This document shows positions 42,031-51,428 of a stretch of 64,000 nucleotides of DNA, piece by piece. The stretch's first letter is position 1. The number at the start of each line of letters is the position of its first letter. The DNA is from Paenibacillus allorhizosphaerae (GTDB lineage: Bacteria > Bacillota > Bacilli > Paenibacillales > NBRC-103111), in contig NZ_CAJVCE010000023.1 of NCBI RefSeq assembly GCF_910594985.1, forward strand, positions 1 through 64,000. Direction: 5' to 3'. Position numbers and translations under genes: made by a program. Below the pieces are notes generated by a model. That model was not told where the DNA came from. It was given only the letters and a program-made list of their open reading frames with translations, and searched no databases.

Positions 42031-42825
42031 TTGAGCAAGCTGAACACTCTATTTCGTCAAAGAATCGGGTTTCCGGCCAACGATCCGCTCTCTTTTGAAA
42101 GCTTGAATTCCATTCTGGAAAAAACGGCAAAAGCGATTCCGTTTGAAAATTTGCGCATTATCGAGCATCGTACGAGCGATATATGCGCCGAGCAGCTCAT
42201 CGACGACATGTTGATAAAGGAACAAGGCGGTCTTTGTTACGAATTAAATTCGCTCCTGCAATTGTTCCTTATCGAGAATGGCTTTGACGCAGTCTTGACG
42301 CGCGGCATTGTATTTAACAAAACCATGCGGGAATATGCCCCATTCGGAAGAACGCATGCCGCGATTCTTTTAACGCACGAGAATAAGACGTATGTTGTCG
42401 ACACGGGGTTTGGAGGAAATTTGCCGCTAACCCCCGTGCCGTTAACCGGTGAAACCGTAAGTTCCAGCAACGGCCAGTTTCGGATCAGGCAAGAGGATAG
42501 CGAGCATGGGGATTTTGTACTGGAAATGAAGCTCAAATATAAAGATACCGACTGGAACACCGGATATGCTTTCGATTCCCGCAAGCCTATCGCCGATCTA
42601 TCCGAATGCAGCGAGATCCAGAACATCATCGCCGCGCATGAGCAATCTCCATTCAATAAACATCCGCTGCTCACGAAACGGACAGACGCCGGCAACATGA
42701 CATTGACCAACCGTTCTTTCACACAATGGAATCACGGCATCGTTACAAAAGAATCGATTGACGAAGCGAGATACGAGGAGCTGTTACGACAGCATTTTGG
42801 CATGCAAATCAATCCGCGTGAGTAA
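42031..42825 (+). CDS. nat: Arylamine N-acetyltransferase
   Basis: Transfers acetyl from acetyl-CoA to aromatic amines or hydrazines. The catalytic triad is visible: C69 in EQGGLCYELN, H109 in GRTHAAIL and D124 in VVDTGFGGN. Length 264 is typical. Translation starts at TTG 42031 behind GGGAGGG. It follows the nitroreductase gene closely; the two could act in series on nitroaromatic compounds. Confidence 0.95.
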   Translation: MSKLNTLFRQRIGFPANDPLSFESLNSILEKTAKAIPFENLRIIEHRTSDICAEQLIDDMLIKEQGGLCYELNSLLQLFLIENGFDAVLTRGIVFNKTMREYAPFGRTHAAILLTHENKTYVVDTGFGGNLPLTPVPLTGETVSSSNGQFRIRQEDSEHGDFVLEMKLKYKDTDWNTGYAFDSRKPIADLSECSEIQNIIAAHEQSPFNKHPLLTKRTDAGNMTLTNRSFTQWNHGIVTKESIDEARYEELLRQHFGMQINPRE

Positions 42826-42845
42826 GTCAAATCCATACGAGCCGT

Positions 42846-43406
42846 TCACTTGCGACGATACGCCTTTTCATGAAATCCTGCAATGCTGCGAAACAGCGTC
42901 TTCCCGTCCTCCGGCAGCCCGTTCGTCTCATCGAAGTTCAAATACATCGCCTGATAAGGCTCGGGTACCCAGATGTACTGATGAACGTAAGCCGTGAGAT
43001 GGAAGCCGTTTGTTTCCCAGAAACGGATTCGCCGGCGGTTCTCCTCCGTCGGTTCGGATTCGACCTCGACGATGATCCCTTTGCACTCCGTAACCGAGCG
43101 GGTCCACGGCTTAATCCGGTCCAGCATGAGCCCGCCATACCCGCGGCCGCGTACCTCTTGGCGAATCGCCAAATAATCGATGATGAGCGCGCCGGCTTGC
43201 CGATCGATTCCGGTTAGCGCCATGCCGACCATTTCCGAGTCTTGTGCGATCGTGTGCAGCTGACACATCTTTCTTTCAAACATACGGCGAATGATCTCGC
43301 GGCTTTTTTTGCCGTCAAGGGGAAATGCTTGCTCGTAGATTCGCTCCGCTGCAGACCAGCGCGCGTCGTCCCACTCGTCGGTGACGAAGTACTCCAATGC
43401 ATCCAA
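42846..43406 (-). CDS. GNAT-family N-acetyltransferase
   Basis: Protein of 186 residues with the acetyl-CoA binding motif [13 protein letters not shown] (R/QxxGxG/A) after the strand [10 protein letters not shown], and a C-terminal segment [16 protein letters not shown]. The acceptor is unknown. The gene converges with the arylamine acetyltransferase gene, 20 bases apart. Confidence 0.88.
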   Translation of the reverse strand: MDALEYFVTDEWDDARWSAAERIYEQAFPLDGKKSREIIRRMFERKMCQLHTIAQDSEMVGMALTGIDRQAGALIIDYLAIRQEVRGRGYGGLMLDRIKPWTRSVTECKGIIVEVESEPTEENRRRIRFWETNGFHLTAYVHQYIWVPEPYQAMYLNFDETNGLPEDGKTLFRSIAGFHEKAYRRK

Positions 43407-43503
43407 TGACGTACACCCCTTCCGGGAATCGGGTTAGTAAATTTATGAGCTCCCATTAAGTATAGCATCTGTATGGGGAGAAAACTCACGGGAACCCTCT
43501 ACT

Positions 43504-44073
43504 TCATATCCACAATCTCTTAACCCCGACAAATTGTTGACCGATGAATTCCATCCTGTATACATCCGGTTTGGTCGTGTTCAGTAAAAAATCCAAATCG
43601 TACCGTTTGTCATAATACCCCATCGTTAAAGTCATTACGGCTCCATGCGTGCCGACCGCTATTCGCCGTCCTTGATAGGTTGTTAATAATTGTTTCAACA
43701 CGGTTATAGCCCGGTTCTGACACTCGTGGTTCGTCTCCCCTCCCGGTAAAGCAAAGCTCGGATCGGAAAACGACCTTTTCAACAAAGGCATTAATTCGTT
43801 ATCGGGCATTCGGATATCTTCGTTAGAAAACTTTTGTTCCTTAAGCTCTTCAAATTGTAATATTTCTTGTCCCGACCTTCGAGCGGACTCTTCAATGGTT
43901 AGAATGGCCCGCCGATATGGGCTTGAAACGTATACTTCGATCCCCTCTCCTGTCAATAATTCCGTGATTCGACACGCATCTGACTTGCCTTTCTCCATTA
44001 ACCCTCTTGTTCTCTCCGATCCTTCCGTCTTCGGCGATTCCCCGTGTCTCACCATATAAATATAAGTTGTCAT
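43504..44073 (-). CDS. Histidine phosphatase family protein
   Basis: Protein of 189 residues with IYMVRHGESPKTEGSERTRG at the N-terminus (H10, phospho-acceptor) and AVGTHGAVMTLTMGYYD (second histidine). VYVSSPYRRAILTIEES is the usual third block. It differs from the enzyme at 6678-7298 in sequence and length. Small-molecule phosphatase of unknown substrate, transcribed alone. Confidence 0.9.
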   Translation of the reverse strand: MTTYIYMVRHGESPKTEGSERTRGLMEKGKSDACRITELLTGEGIEVYVSSPYRRAILTIEESARRSGQEILQFEELKEQKFSNEDIRMPDNELMPLLKRSFSDPSFALPGGETNHECQNRAITVLKQLLTTYQGRRIAVGTHGAVMTLTMGYYDKRYDLDFLLNTTKPDVYRMEFIGQQFVGVKRLWI

Positions 44074-44215
44074 ACCTGCCTCCGTTATCCAATAGATGAA
44101 TGGTGCTTTTAGCTTCCAGGCTTCATTATAAGGAACAGCTAACTGGAATAAAGAGAAACAAGCTGATGCGGATTTTCCTATTTTTAATTATAGTGCTATA
44201 AACTCCGATAACGCC

Positions 44216-44243
44216 AAAAAAAGCTACCGATTCATACCGGCAG
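44216..44243 (-). terminator. Terminator after the radical SAM gene
   Basis: On the minus strand GCTGCCG pairs with CGGTAGC around GTATGAAT, followed by seven T residues. Confidence 0.88.
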
Positions 44244-44267
44244 CCCACAATCTTAAATCAACCGCGA

Positions 44268-45143
44268 TTACGCTCCAAACCTTTGCCTATACCCGCACCT
44301 TCTGCATAATTCTTCGACAGCTTCCCTGCGGGAAAATCCTTCTACGAGGTTATTCGCCCGCTCCCCATTCACGATATCGGAAAAGGCAGTCTGATGAATA
44401 TTGCCCAGATTGATAACGCCTTCCCCATCCAGACAGCATGGCACCACAGTCCCATCCACGAGAATGGCCGCCTGGCTGCGAAGCGCATGGCAAAATCCTT
44501 TGCCTTCATCCTCCGGCGCCGTCAAACTAGGCCACTGGAATTCATAGTCCTGGTTCAAATAGACGCGGTCGGCGACTCGCAGTCCTTCGCCCGGCACTAC
44601 TTTTTCTTCAATCTTGTAATCCAAGCCGAACTCCTTCTCGATGATTTCGAGCGTTTGGCGGTTTCTGCTCCTTTGCATATTCGTTATATTGTCCTGCGTC
44701 AAATTCCATAGACGGAACGAAAAAATGATCTTATGCTGCTCCGCTTCGCGGACGAAGGAAAGAATTTCGCGCAAATATCCTTCTCGGTTCGTAGAGCCCT
44801 CGTGTCCGTCAAAGCTGTGGAGCGAAAAATTCATCTGTCTCAGCGCAGGCTTTCCCAGCAGCTTATGCCGGTTTTTCGCGATCAGCGTTCCGTTCGTCGT
44901 AATATTGACCTTGAACCCTTTTTCGTGGCTAAGATCCAGCAGCTCGTCGATCTTGGGATGAAGAAGCGGCTCTCCTTTCACGTGAAGATAAATATAATGG
45001 GTGTGCGGCTTAATCTCATCCAATCGTTTCGAGAAATCCTCCACTTTAATGAAATTTGCTTTTCGCTCCGTCGGCGGGCAAAATGTACAGGCGAGATTGC
45101 AAATGCTCGTAATTTCTATATACACTTTTTTAAATGTTTTCAA
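44268..45143 (-). CDS. Radical SAM/SPASM-domain protein
   Basis: Iron-sulfur enzyme of 291 residues. C15, C19 and C22 in ICNLACTFC bind the cluster that cleaves S-adenosylmethionine; KGEPLLHPKIDELL is the usual second block. The C-terminal cysteines in VVPCCLDGEG and ELCRRCGYRQ form an auxiliary-cluster (SPASM/twitch) domain. Such enzymes modify peptides, proteins or small molecules. No precursor peptide, maturase or transporter is adjacent, so the substrate is open. Confidence 0.9.
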   Translation of the reverse strand: MKTFKKVYIEITSICNLACTFCPPTERKANFIKVEDFSKRLDEIKPHTHYIYLHVKGEPLLHPKIDELLDLSHEKGFKVNITTNGTLIAKNRHKLLGKPALRQMNFSLHSFDGHEGSTNREGYLREILSFVREAEQHKIIFSFRLWNLTQDNITNMQRSRNRQTLEIIEKEFGLDYKIEEKVVPGEGLRVADRVYLNQDYEFQWPSLTAPEDEGKGFCHALRSQAAILVDGTVVPCCLDGEGVINLGNIHQTAFSDIVNGERANNLVEGFSRREAVEELCRRCGYRQRFGA

Positions 45144-45255
45144 GATGATATCCCCGTTCCAGATGTGTAGGATTATTTGTTATAGGCTTCGATTATATCC
45201 TACATCATAACATGGGGGGCATGGACAAGAAACGGTGTATTTTTAGCAAAACATC

Positions 45256-46158
45256 TTATACGATTTCGATTTGCGCTTCGCTCATTTCCCATAAGCGCTT
45301 CGCATCCTCCTTATGCCGGGCGGCCTCGGAAGGAATTGCCGCTCGCATCTCCTTGTAATACCCCCCGTTAGCGGCATTCATTTCATCGGAGTCCGCCAGC
45401 CAGACCAACGTCTCTGCCCCCTGTTCGGGCGTGCGGGAAAACTTTTGCATCACAGCCATCGTCACGCGCGCCAACCATCCGTTGTCTTGATTAAAGTTCG
45501 TCGCAACCAGGCCGGGATCGAAGCAAGCGGCTGTGACCCCCGTTCCCTCCAGCCGTCTCCCTAATTCCGCCGTGAACATAACGTTGGCGAGCTTGGTCTC
45601 GCCGTAACGAACATTGGCGCCGCCCAGCAGGTTCAGGGGGAAACCGTAGAGACGCTTGGCACTCGGATCATCAAAGCGAATCCCCGCTTTTGCCATCTTA
45701 TGGCCATGGGAAGCGGTCGTTATGATGCGTGCATGACCGCTCTCTTTCAACCGATCCAGTAGCAGCTTCGTCAGCAGGAAGGGACCGAGATGATTGACCG
45801 CCCAGGTCATCTCGATTCCGTCCGTCGTTAGCTTACGCGAAACGAACATCGCACCGGCATTATTGATCAAGATGTCAATTCGGGGCCATCGCTCCAAAAT
45901 ATCCGCAGCGCCGCTTCGAATCGACGCTTGAGAAGCCATATCCATAACAAAGATGTCGACCTTGGTATGATGACCGGCGGCAGCTTTCAATTGCGCGGCC
46001 GCCTCTTTCGCTTTCGCCTGATTCCGCGCAACGATCCCCACAATTGCGCCACGTTGGGCGAACTCCTTGGCCGCAGCGAAGCCTATGCCGCTGGTGGCGC
46101 CGGTAATAATCACGTATTTGCCGAATACCGTTCCCTTCGTATTCGCTTCCATCTTCAT
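45256..46158 (-). CDS. SDR-family oxidoreductase (retinol-dehydrogenase-like)
   Basis: Protein of 300 residues. The cofactor loop TGATSGIGFAAAKEFAQRGA, the NNAGAMF motif and the catalytic YGETKLAN (YxxxK) are complete. It resembles light-dependent protochlorophyllide reductase/retinol dehydrogenase-like SDRs. GAGGAGG precedes the start. A large palindrome upstream suggests repression by a TetR-type protein, but no such gene is adjacent. Confidence 0.92.
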   Translation of the reverse strand: MKMEANTKGTVFGKYVIITGATSGIGFAAAKEFAQRGAIVGIVARNQAKAKEAAAQLKAAAGHHTKVDIFVMDMASQASIRSGAADILERWPRIDILINNAGAMFVSRKLTTDGIEMTWAVNHLGPFLLTKLLLDRLKESGHARIITTASHGHKMAKAGIRFDDPSAKRLYGFPLNLLGGANVRYGETKLANVMFTAELGRRLEGTGVTAACFDPGLVATNFNQDNGWLARVTMAVMQKFSRTPEQGAETLVWLADSDEMNAANGGYYKEMRAAIPSEAARHKEDAKRLWEMSEAQIEIV

Positions 46159-46177
46159 TCATTCCTCCTCGCAATTC

Positions 46178-46202
46178 ATAAATGAATGATTCATTCATTT
46201 AT
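46178..46202. promoter_or_regulatory. 25-base palindromic operator upstream of the SDR gene
   Basis: ATAAATGAATGA and TCATTCATTTAT are exact reverse complements around one central base. It lies about 20 bases before the SDR start. AATGAATGATTCATT-type sites are typical of TetR-family repressors that control oxidoreductases. Confidence 0.75.
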
Positions 46203-46358
46203 CTTGTAAGCTAACCTTAATTTATTTTCTTCCGTTCGTCAATAGGAATTTCGCCAACAAGGCTTTCGTGGAAAAAATAAGCAAAATTGCACTTTAAGAG
46301 ACAGGCCATTTCTGCTATATTTATACATTAATTGACATCGTTCGTAAGAGGGGGGCCC

Positions 46359-47255
46359 ATGAATCGAAAAACGTTAAAAGCACTCATGATTATTTGCCTA
46401 ATCAGCATCATGATGTTCAACGCGGCTTGGCTCCATCAAGTGAATGCGCAAGCGGAGGACATGCAGAAAGCAAAAGTGTTGGCCTCCCTGCTGAATGTAC
46501 GCAGCGAACCGGACCAGAAGTCTACGATCGTCGGGACTTTAGAGCGAGACACCCTCGTTTCTTATTCCCAAGAATCGTACGGGTGGATCAAAATCAACTC
46601 CGGCCGCATCTCCGGCTGGGTGGCGGGCTATTATTTGCAAAATGTAAACGCCGCCGAATCGGACAAGCGTCCGAAGACGGCGACGGTGTCCCAAGCGAAA
46701 AGCTCTCAGGGGCTGAAGGGGAAAATCATTGTTATCGATCCCGGTCACGGCGGCGTAGATCATGGAGTGATCGGCAAGAAATACAGCTCCAGCGAAAAGA
46801 CGCTGAATCTGAAAACTTCCCGCTATTTGGCGGACTTGCTTCGTCAGGCCGGGGCTCAGGTCATCATGACCCGAACCGACGACAAAGAAAATCCCGCCCT
46901 ATCCGAAAGGGTGGAAGTCAGCGAGAAAAAACGGGCGGATGCCTTTATCAGCATCCATTACAATTCGTCCCCGAAGCCGGTGAACGGTACATTGACGTTC
47001 TACTATTCGAAATCGAAGGACGAGCCGCTCGCGAGAAAAATCGAAACCCAGCTGAGTAAGTCGCTGGGGCTAAAAAGCAACGGCATTTCGTTCGGCGATT
47101 ATCACGTGCTGCGGGAAAACGCACAGCCGTCCACGTTGGTTGAGCTTGGTTTCTTATCGAACCCGAAGGACGAAGCGATTGTCCGCTCTGCCGACTATCA
47201 GCAAAAAGCGGCGGCCGCCATCGCCGCCGGGTTGAAGGATTATTTCACGAAGTAG
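46359..47255 (+). CDS. N-acetylmuramoyl-L-alanine amidase with SH3b domain
   Basis: Secreted cell-wall hydrolase of 298 residues. A signal peptide (about 1-30) is followed by a bacterial SH3 domain (about 38-95, VLASLLNVRSEPDQKSTIVG) and an Amidase_3 zinc domain (about 120-297). VIDPGHGGVDHGVIGK, an SERVEVSEK-type segment, FISIHYNSS and STLVELGFLSNPKDE carry the zinc ligands and catalytic glutamate. It cleaves between muramic acid and the stem peptide. GAGGGGGG precedes ATG 46359. The coding end overlaps the convergent kinase gene by 11 bases. Confidence 0.95.
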   Translation: MNRKTLKALMIICLISIMMFNAAWLHQVNAQAEDMQKAKVLASLLNVRSEPDQKSTIVGTLERDTLVSYSQESYGWIKINSGRISGWVAGYYLQNVNAAESDKRPKTATVSQAKSSQGLKGKIIVIDPGHGGVDHGVIGKKYSSSEKTLNLKTSRYLADLLRQAGAQVIMTRTDDKENPALSERVEVSEKKRADAFISIHYNSSPKPVNGTLTFYYSKSKDEPLARKIETQLSKSLGLKSNGISFGDYHVLRENAQPSTLVELGFLSNPKDEAIVRSADYQQKAAAAIAAGLKDYFTK

Positions 47256-47835
47256 GAAAAACAAACCGTTCGATACGCGATATTTTTTCTTCGGTTAGCG
47301 GGCCGGAATTGTCAAAATACAATATCGAAGCTTCATGAAGCGGCCATTTGATTTCCCGCAGCGCGAGCGAACGGCTGAATTCGCTCCAGTTGTCCAGCTT
47401 CCACGCATCGATCGGCCTGCCTCTTTGTTCGATCCGCCTACGGTAATGCTCCTCATCGGGGAGAAAGACGTAGGCCACCTTGACGTCTACATCGCGCAGC
47501 GAAGCGCCGATTCGCGAGAGCTCCTGCTCCAGCCACGACGGGTCTCCCGTCTCTTTCGTGAAAGGTCCGATGACAAAGGCGTCCGTTCCAAGCTCCAGAT
47601 TTTCCAATGCGGCATCCATCGTCACACGGTAACCGAGGTCCCGGCAGCGCGTTTTATACACGGGCGAATCGCGGTCGTTCGGATCGAGTCCGGAAAGAGT
47701 CATGATCGCCTCCGCCGCGGGCTGTAACAATGTGTCCATGTCAAAGAATGCCGCTCGGTGCCTCCTTGCTAACGCTTTGGCGAGCGACGTCTTTCCCGCG
47801 CCGGCAGCACCTAAGAAAAAAACAAGTTTCCGCAT
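47245..47835 (-). CDS. P-loop kinase-like ATPase (shikimate/gluconate kinase-like)
   Basis: Protein of 196 residues with Walker A FLGAAGAGKTSLAKAL at the very N-terminus and FFDMDTLLQPAAEA as a likely acceptor/magnesium site. The later EEHYRRRIEQRGRPID resembles the lid region. Small P-loop kinases of this type phosphorylate sugars, shikimate or antibiotics; the substrate is unknown. It converges with, and overlaps by 11 bases, the amidase gene. Confidence 0.82.
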   Translation of the reverse strand: MRKLVFFLGAAGAGKTSLAKALARRHRAAFFDMDTLLQPAAEAIMTLSGLDPNDRDSPVYKTRCRDLGYRVTMDAALENLELGTDAFVIGPFTKETGDPSWLEQELSRIGASLRDVDVKVAYVFLPDEEHYRRRIEQRGRPIDAWKLDNWSEFSRSLALREIKWPLHEASILYFDNSGPLTEEKISRIERFVFPTS

Positions 47836-48046
47836 ACGAACATCCCCACTCTATCCATTTTTTATCGGAAAACGGTATACATGTACCACCTTCAATGCAA
47901 GCATTGGAGGTCTTTGTCATGCGCCAATACTACTATACTACCAATGCCCCTATTTTTTGTGTTTCCAGACTATTCCATTTATAGTTCATTATCCATTTCC
48001 TGTTAAATCAAATGGTATAAAATAATAATAGAAGGGGGTGCATCAT

Positions 48047-48559
48047 ATGGGTGAAAAATGTATAACGACAACGGAACGAAACGTAATAAAAAAATGGGCG
48101 AACAAACTCAAAAAAGAGGAGATTCTTTCCTATCCAAAGAAAAAGGCTTTGGAAAAACTGAAACTTCCCTATAAATGCATAGGAGCGGGAAAGCATAGAA
48201 TTGTATTCGATATGGGAAAAGGGTACATTTTAAAAGTCGCCAGAGTAACGAAAGGCATGAAGTGCAACAGTAGGGAAGTAAGACTTTATCACCGCGTACC
48301 TTCATCTTTGCGAAAGCACCTCGGCAAAATCGTCGATCATGGCGACGGTTGGTTGATCATGAGGAAAATCGATAAGCATCTTCCCAAAACTAGAGATTAC
48401 AAGAAAAAAGTATCGAAGGTGTATCGCAAGTTTAAACGTTACGGCGTGAAAATTTCCGATATTATTCAATCCGGAAAACCGAATAAAGCCAATATTCGCG
48501 TAAACAAAAAACGGCGCGTTGTCTTGATCGACTACGCAAACAACCGAAAGCATCATTGA
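48047..48559 (+). CDS. Small protein-kinase-fold protein (YrbL-like)
   Basis: Basic protein of 170 residues. IGAGKHRIVFDMGKGYILKVA looks like the glycine-rich loop and the lysine of a protein kinase N-lobe; GDGWLIMRKI resembles the hinge; VNKKRRVVLIDYANN looks like a DFG-type metal site (here IDY). The catalytic HxD loop is reduced to a stretch like IIQSGKPNKANIRV, where the usual HxDxxxxN would read differently; asparagine N-kinship is partly kept. The overall pattern resembles PhoP-regulated YrbL-type proteins. The many lysines and lower GC set it apart from its neighbours and may mean transfer. GAAGGGGG precedes ATG 48047. Confidence 0.65.
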   Translation: MGEKCITTTERNVIKKWANKLKKEEILSYPKKKALEKLKLPYKCIGAGKHRIVFDMGKGYILKVARVTKGMKCNSREVRLYHRVPSSLRKHLGKIVDHGDGWLIMRKIDKHLPKTRDYKKKVSKVYRKFKRYGVKISDIIQSGKPNKANIRVNKKRRVVLIDYANNRKHH

Positions 48560-48584
48560 TCGTCTACGGGATGTATGAAACTTT

Positions 48585-48899
48585 CTACCCTTCCGCCACA
48601 TCCGCTCCCAGCTCGCCAGCCACCTCCATCATCTTGGGGATCACCGCTTCATTGGCACCGGACACGTAAATATCTCCCTGATAATGGCGGAATGGGATGC
48701 TTTCGTCGCCGCAGCGCCACATGAAAAAGTCTCCCTCTATGGACACGGTAGTAGAGCCTGTGATCGTAAACACGGTGGTATACGTAAAATCGGGCTTGGA
48801 ATCAAAATATTGTTTGCATTCTTCCAACGTTATGGCTTGCGCCGAATTGTCATGATCCCTTTCCTGAAATGCTCTTGTAATTCGATAGCGTTGACTCAT
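48585..48899 (-). CDS. Hypothetical protein of 104 residues
   Basis: I do not recognise the family. The protein begins MSQRYRITRAFQERDHDN, has a mixed alpha/beta pattern with ITLEECKQYFDSKPDF, a beta-rich middle (TTVFTITGSTTVSIEGDFFMW) and an acidic C-terminal helix. GGAGG precedes the ATG, and the codon use looks like that of its neighbours. No signal peptide or membrane segment. It converges with the kinase-fold gene, 25 bases apart. Confidence 0.7.
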   Translation of the reverse strand: MSQRYRITRAFQERDHDNSAQAITLEECKQYFDSKPDFTYTTVFTITGSTTVSIEGDFFMWRCGDESIPFRHYQGDIYVSGANEAVIPKMMEVAGELGADVAEG

Positions 48900-49053
48900 T
48901 AGGATCCCTTACCTCCAACGTCTTTCAATTGATGAGATTCGTCCGCAAAGCGATCGCTTCGCTTAGATTAGATTGTAACGATTGCAGCCGTTAACGTAAA
49001 GGCTGCTAGAAGGTCCGACCGAAAGCTTTTCACCCGAAAAATTGCGTCAAACA

Positions 49054-49105
49054 TAAAAAAGCACCTTGAAGAACCGGCCGATACCGGTATCTCGGGGTGC
49101 TTTTA
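49054..49105 (-). terminator. Terminator after the HelD gene
   Basis: On the minus strand AAAAGCACC pairs with GGTGCTTTT around a GC-rich inner arm (CCGAGATACCGG/CCGG). T residues follow. Confidence 0.88.
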
Positions 49106-49127
49106 ACGCATACGCAATGCTTGATAT

Positions 49128-51206
49128 TTATACTTGCGGTCGTCCCCTATCGGGCAGCAAGGGCGAAGCTTCCCCAAAATAAGTAAGCGTCAGCTTGTGC
49201 ATCGCTCTAGTGCAGGCGATATACAGCAAGCTTCGATCCATCTCCGTCGTATAGTTCGCCGCATCGCAGAAAGGCACGATCACTTGATCAAACTCCAATC
49301 CTTTAGCCATGTGCGATGAAGCGATAAGGATGCCGTCATGAAATTTCTCGCTGCTGAAATCCAGCAAATATACATCCTTATGCATATCCTTGATCTCTTG
49401 ATACAGCTGCTTCGCTTGAGCTTGCGTCTTGCATACGATGCCCAGCGATCGATGCTCCGACTCCAGAAATTGAGCCGCCGCTGTTCGGATCAGCGCCAAC
49501 TGCCCCTCCGCGTCGCCTGACGCTTGGATTCGGGGACTATCGCCATGCCGTTCAATCGGAATCATCCTGCTGTTCGGATTGATTTGCCGCGCAAAATGAA
49601 TGATTTCGATCGTCGAGCGATAGCTCTTTAACAATTCGACGGTATCCGCTTCGGGAAACACTTGCTTGATCTCGGTTATCGAAGATGATGAGTAAGGATT
49701 AACAGATTGATTGCCATCTCCTAGAATCGTCTTCTTGCATTTGAACAGGCGGGATAGGACGGCGTATTGCACCGCGGTATAATCCTGCATTTCATCTACC
49801 AATACATGTTTCACCGATTCAAAACCGTGCGCGCCTTCCAGTAATATTTTCAAATATATTATAGGAAATACATCGGAAAACTCCAGTGTCTTCGGCTTGT
49901 ACAGCTTGAACCATTCCGGTTTGCCGATGTACTCGCAAAAATCCTTATAAAGCGAAATCATGTTCAAAGTCTTGAACATCTTTTTGATCGCGGTTTTGAT
50001 TTTGTTCGCAGCGGCGGGCTTTAGTTTCTGCCCGTCCTCGTCTCTGGCCGAACCGGCGACAATCGATGCCGTTTTGTCCAGCCTTTGTTTCACCGGCAAG
50101 CTGCCGGCTGCCTGATAGGCGCTCGCGATGTCTTCTTTGGCAATGCGTGCGGAAGAAAGCGACAGATCGGCAGGTACGAAATATGTCTCGCTGCAATGCC
50201 GTACGAACTGTTCCAGCCGGTGCACGAAGCTCAGGCCCGCTTTGGATTGAATACACGCAATCAAGGCCTCGTCGGCCGAGGCGGTTAGCCCGGAGACTTG
50301 TTCGCCGAACGTTTGGAACCCGCAAATGCCCTTAAGCTCCCTTGCCGCTAATTCATCGAATCCGATCTCCATGATTTTTTCTTCCCCCAGCTCCGGGAGC
50401 ACGTTGGAAATATAGTCGGAAAACACCTTATTCGGAGAAATGATGAGAATATTTTGCGATGTGATCGTCCCTTTATACCTGTATAGCAAAAAGGCAATCC
50501 GGTGCAGCGCGACGGAAGTTTTACCCGATCCGGCCACGCCTTGAATGATCAGCTCATGGGAATGTTCGTTACGGATAATAACGTTTTGCTCTTTCTGAAT
50601 CGTGGCTACGATGTTCTTCATCTTCTCGTCCGATGTGTGGCTAAGTTCCTTTTGCAGCACATCGTCGTTAATGTTCATCGAGCTTTCGATCATGTAGTCC
50701 ATGACGCCATGTTTGATCCTATACTGCCTCTTTAAGCAAATCTCGCCTTCGACCTCGCCAGCCGGAGCTTCATAAGCCGCCCGGCCGACATTGTAGTCAT
50801 AAAACATGCTCGCGACCGGGGAACGCCAATCATAGATCATATTGCGCTGGCTGTCTTCTTCGCTGAAGGAATGGACACCGATATAAAAAGCGTCCGCTGC
50901 CGCGCTGCCGTCGGCCATAAAATCCACCCTGCCGAAATATGGGGACTGCATTAATTTTTGAAGTCTTCTTTGCAGATCGATCGCCCTTTCTCCTTGATCA
51001 ATCGTTAGCGAAATATCGACCCGGTTGGCCGCTCTTTCCGCCGGATCGAGTCCGGCCATATTCGTCCAGACGTATTTTTTGGCTTCAATCACTTCAAGAC
51101 GGGTCGCATCGATCTTATTTTCCAGAGCTTGCAGCGCTTGGCGAAGCTTCGATACGATCGTCTGCACATAGTCTCTTTCTTCCGATTCCGTTGAATTGAT
51201 GATCAT
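49128..51206 (-). CDS. helD: HelD-like RNA polymerase recycling ATPase (UvrD/Rep helicase fold)
   Basis: Protein of 692 residues. An N-terminal coiled-coil arm (about 1-60), the YDWRSPVASMFYDY segment diagnostic of HelD, then superfamily 1 motifs: Walker A GVAGSGKTSVALHRIAFLLY, LVDEMQDYTAVQY (motif II), GDGNQSVN (III), LLKSYRSTIEI (IV), and IASSHMAKGLEFDQVIVPF (V) with YIACTRAMHKL (VI). HelD frees stalled RNA polymerase from nucleic acid by inserting its arms into the enzyme; some members protect against rifamycins. The gene is single with its own terminator. Confidence 0.93.
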   Translation of the reverse strand: MIINSTESEERDYVQTIVSKLRQALQALENKIDATRLEVIEAKKYVWTNMAGLDPAERAANRVDISLTIDQGERAIDLQRRLQKLMQSPYFGRVDFMADGSAAADAFYIGVHSFSEEDSQRNMIYDWRSPVASMFYDYNVGRAAYEAPAGEVEGEICLKRQYRIKHGVMDYMIESSMNINDDVLQKELSHTSDEKMKNIVATIQKEQNVIIRNEHSHELIIQGVAGSGKTSVALHRIAFLLYRYKGTITSQNILIISPNKVFSDYISNVLPELGEEKIMEIGFDELAARELKGICGFQTFGEQVSGLTASADEALIACIQSKAGLSFVHRLEQFVRHCSETYFVPADLSLSSARIAKEDIASAYQAAGSLPVKQRLDKTASIVAGSARDEDGQKLKPAAANKIKTAIKKMFKTLNMISLYKDFCEYIGKPEWFKLYKPKTLEFSDVFPIIYLKILLEGAHGFESVKHVLVDEMQDYTAVQYAVLSRLFKCKKTILGDGNQSVNPYSSSSITEIKQVFPEADTVELLKSYRSTIEIIHFARQINPNSRMIPIERHGDSPRIQASGDAEGQLALIRTAAAQFLESEHRSLGIVCKTQAQAKQLYQEIKDMHKDVYLLDFSSEKFHDGILIASSHMAKGLEFDQVIVPFCDAANYTTEMDRSLLYIACTRAMHKLTLTYFGEASPLLPDRGRPQV

Positions 51207-51356
51207 GGGATCCCTCTTTTCCTCGCAACAATATGGTTAAGTATAGAGAAAACCCTAAAAAAGTATAGACTTATACTTTCCGTTGTAGTATTATATGTTA
51301 ATCGTGGGTCCAAAAATGATTATACAAATATTCCCAATTTGATATACTTAAGTCCA

Positions 51357-51405
51357 TAAAAAAGCCGCCAGCCACTCGGAATTCCCGGTGTTTGGCGGCT
51401 TTTAT
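51357..51405 (-). terminator. Terminator after the DUF2798 gene
   Basis: On the minus strand AAAAGCCGCCA pairs with TGGCGGCTTTT with an inner arm around GGGAATTCC. T residues follow. Confidence 0.88.
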
Positions 51406-51428
51406 TGCTTTATGACAGGGCAGCTACG

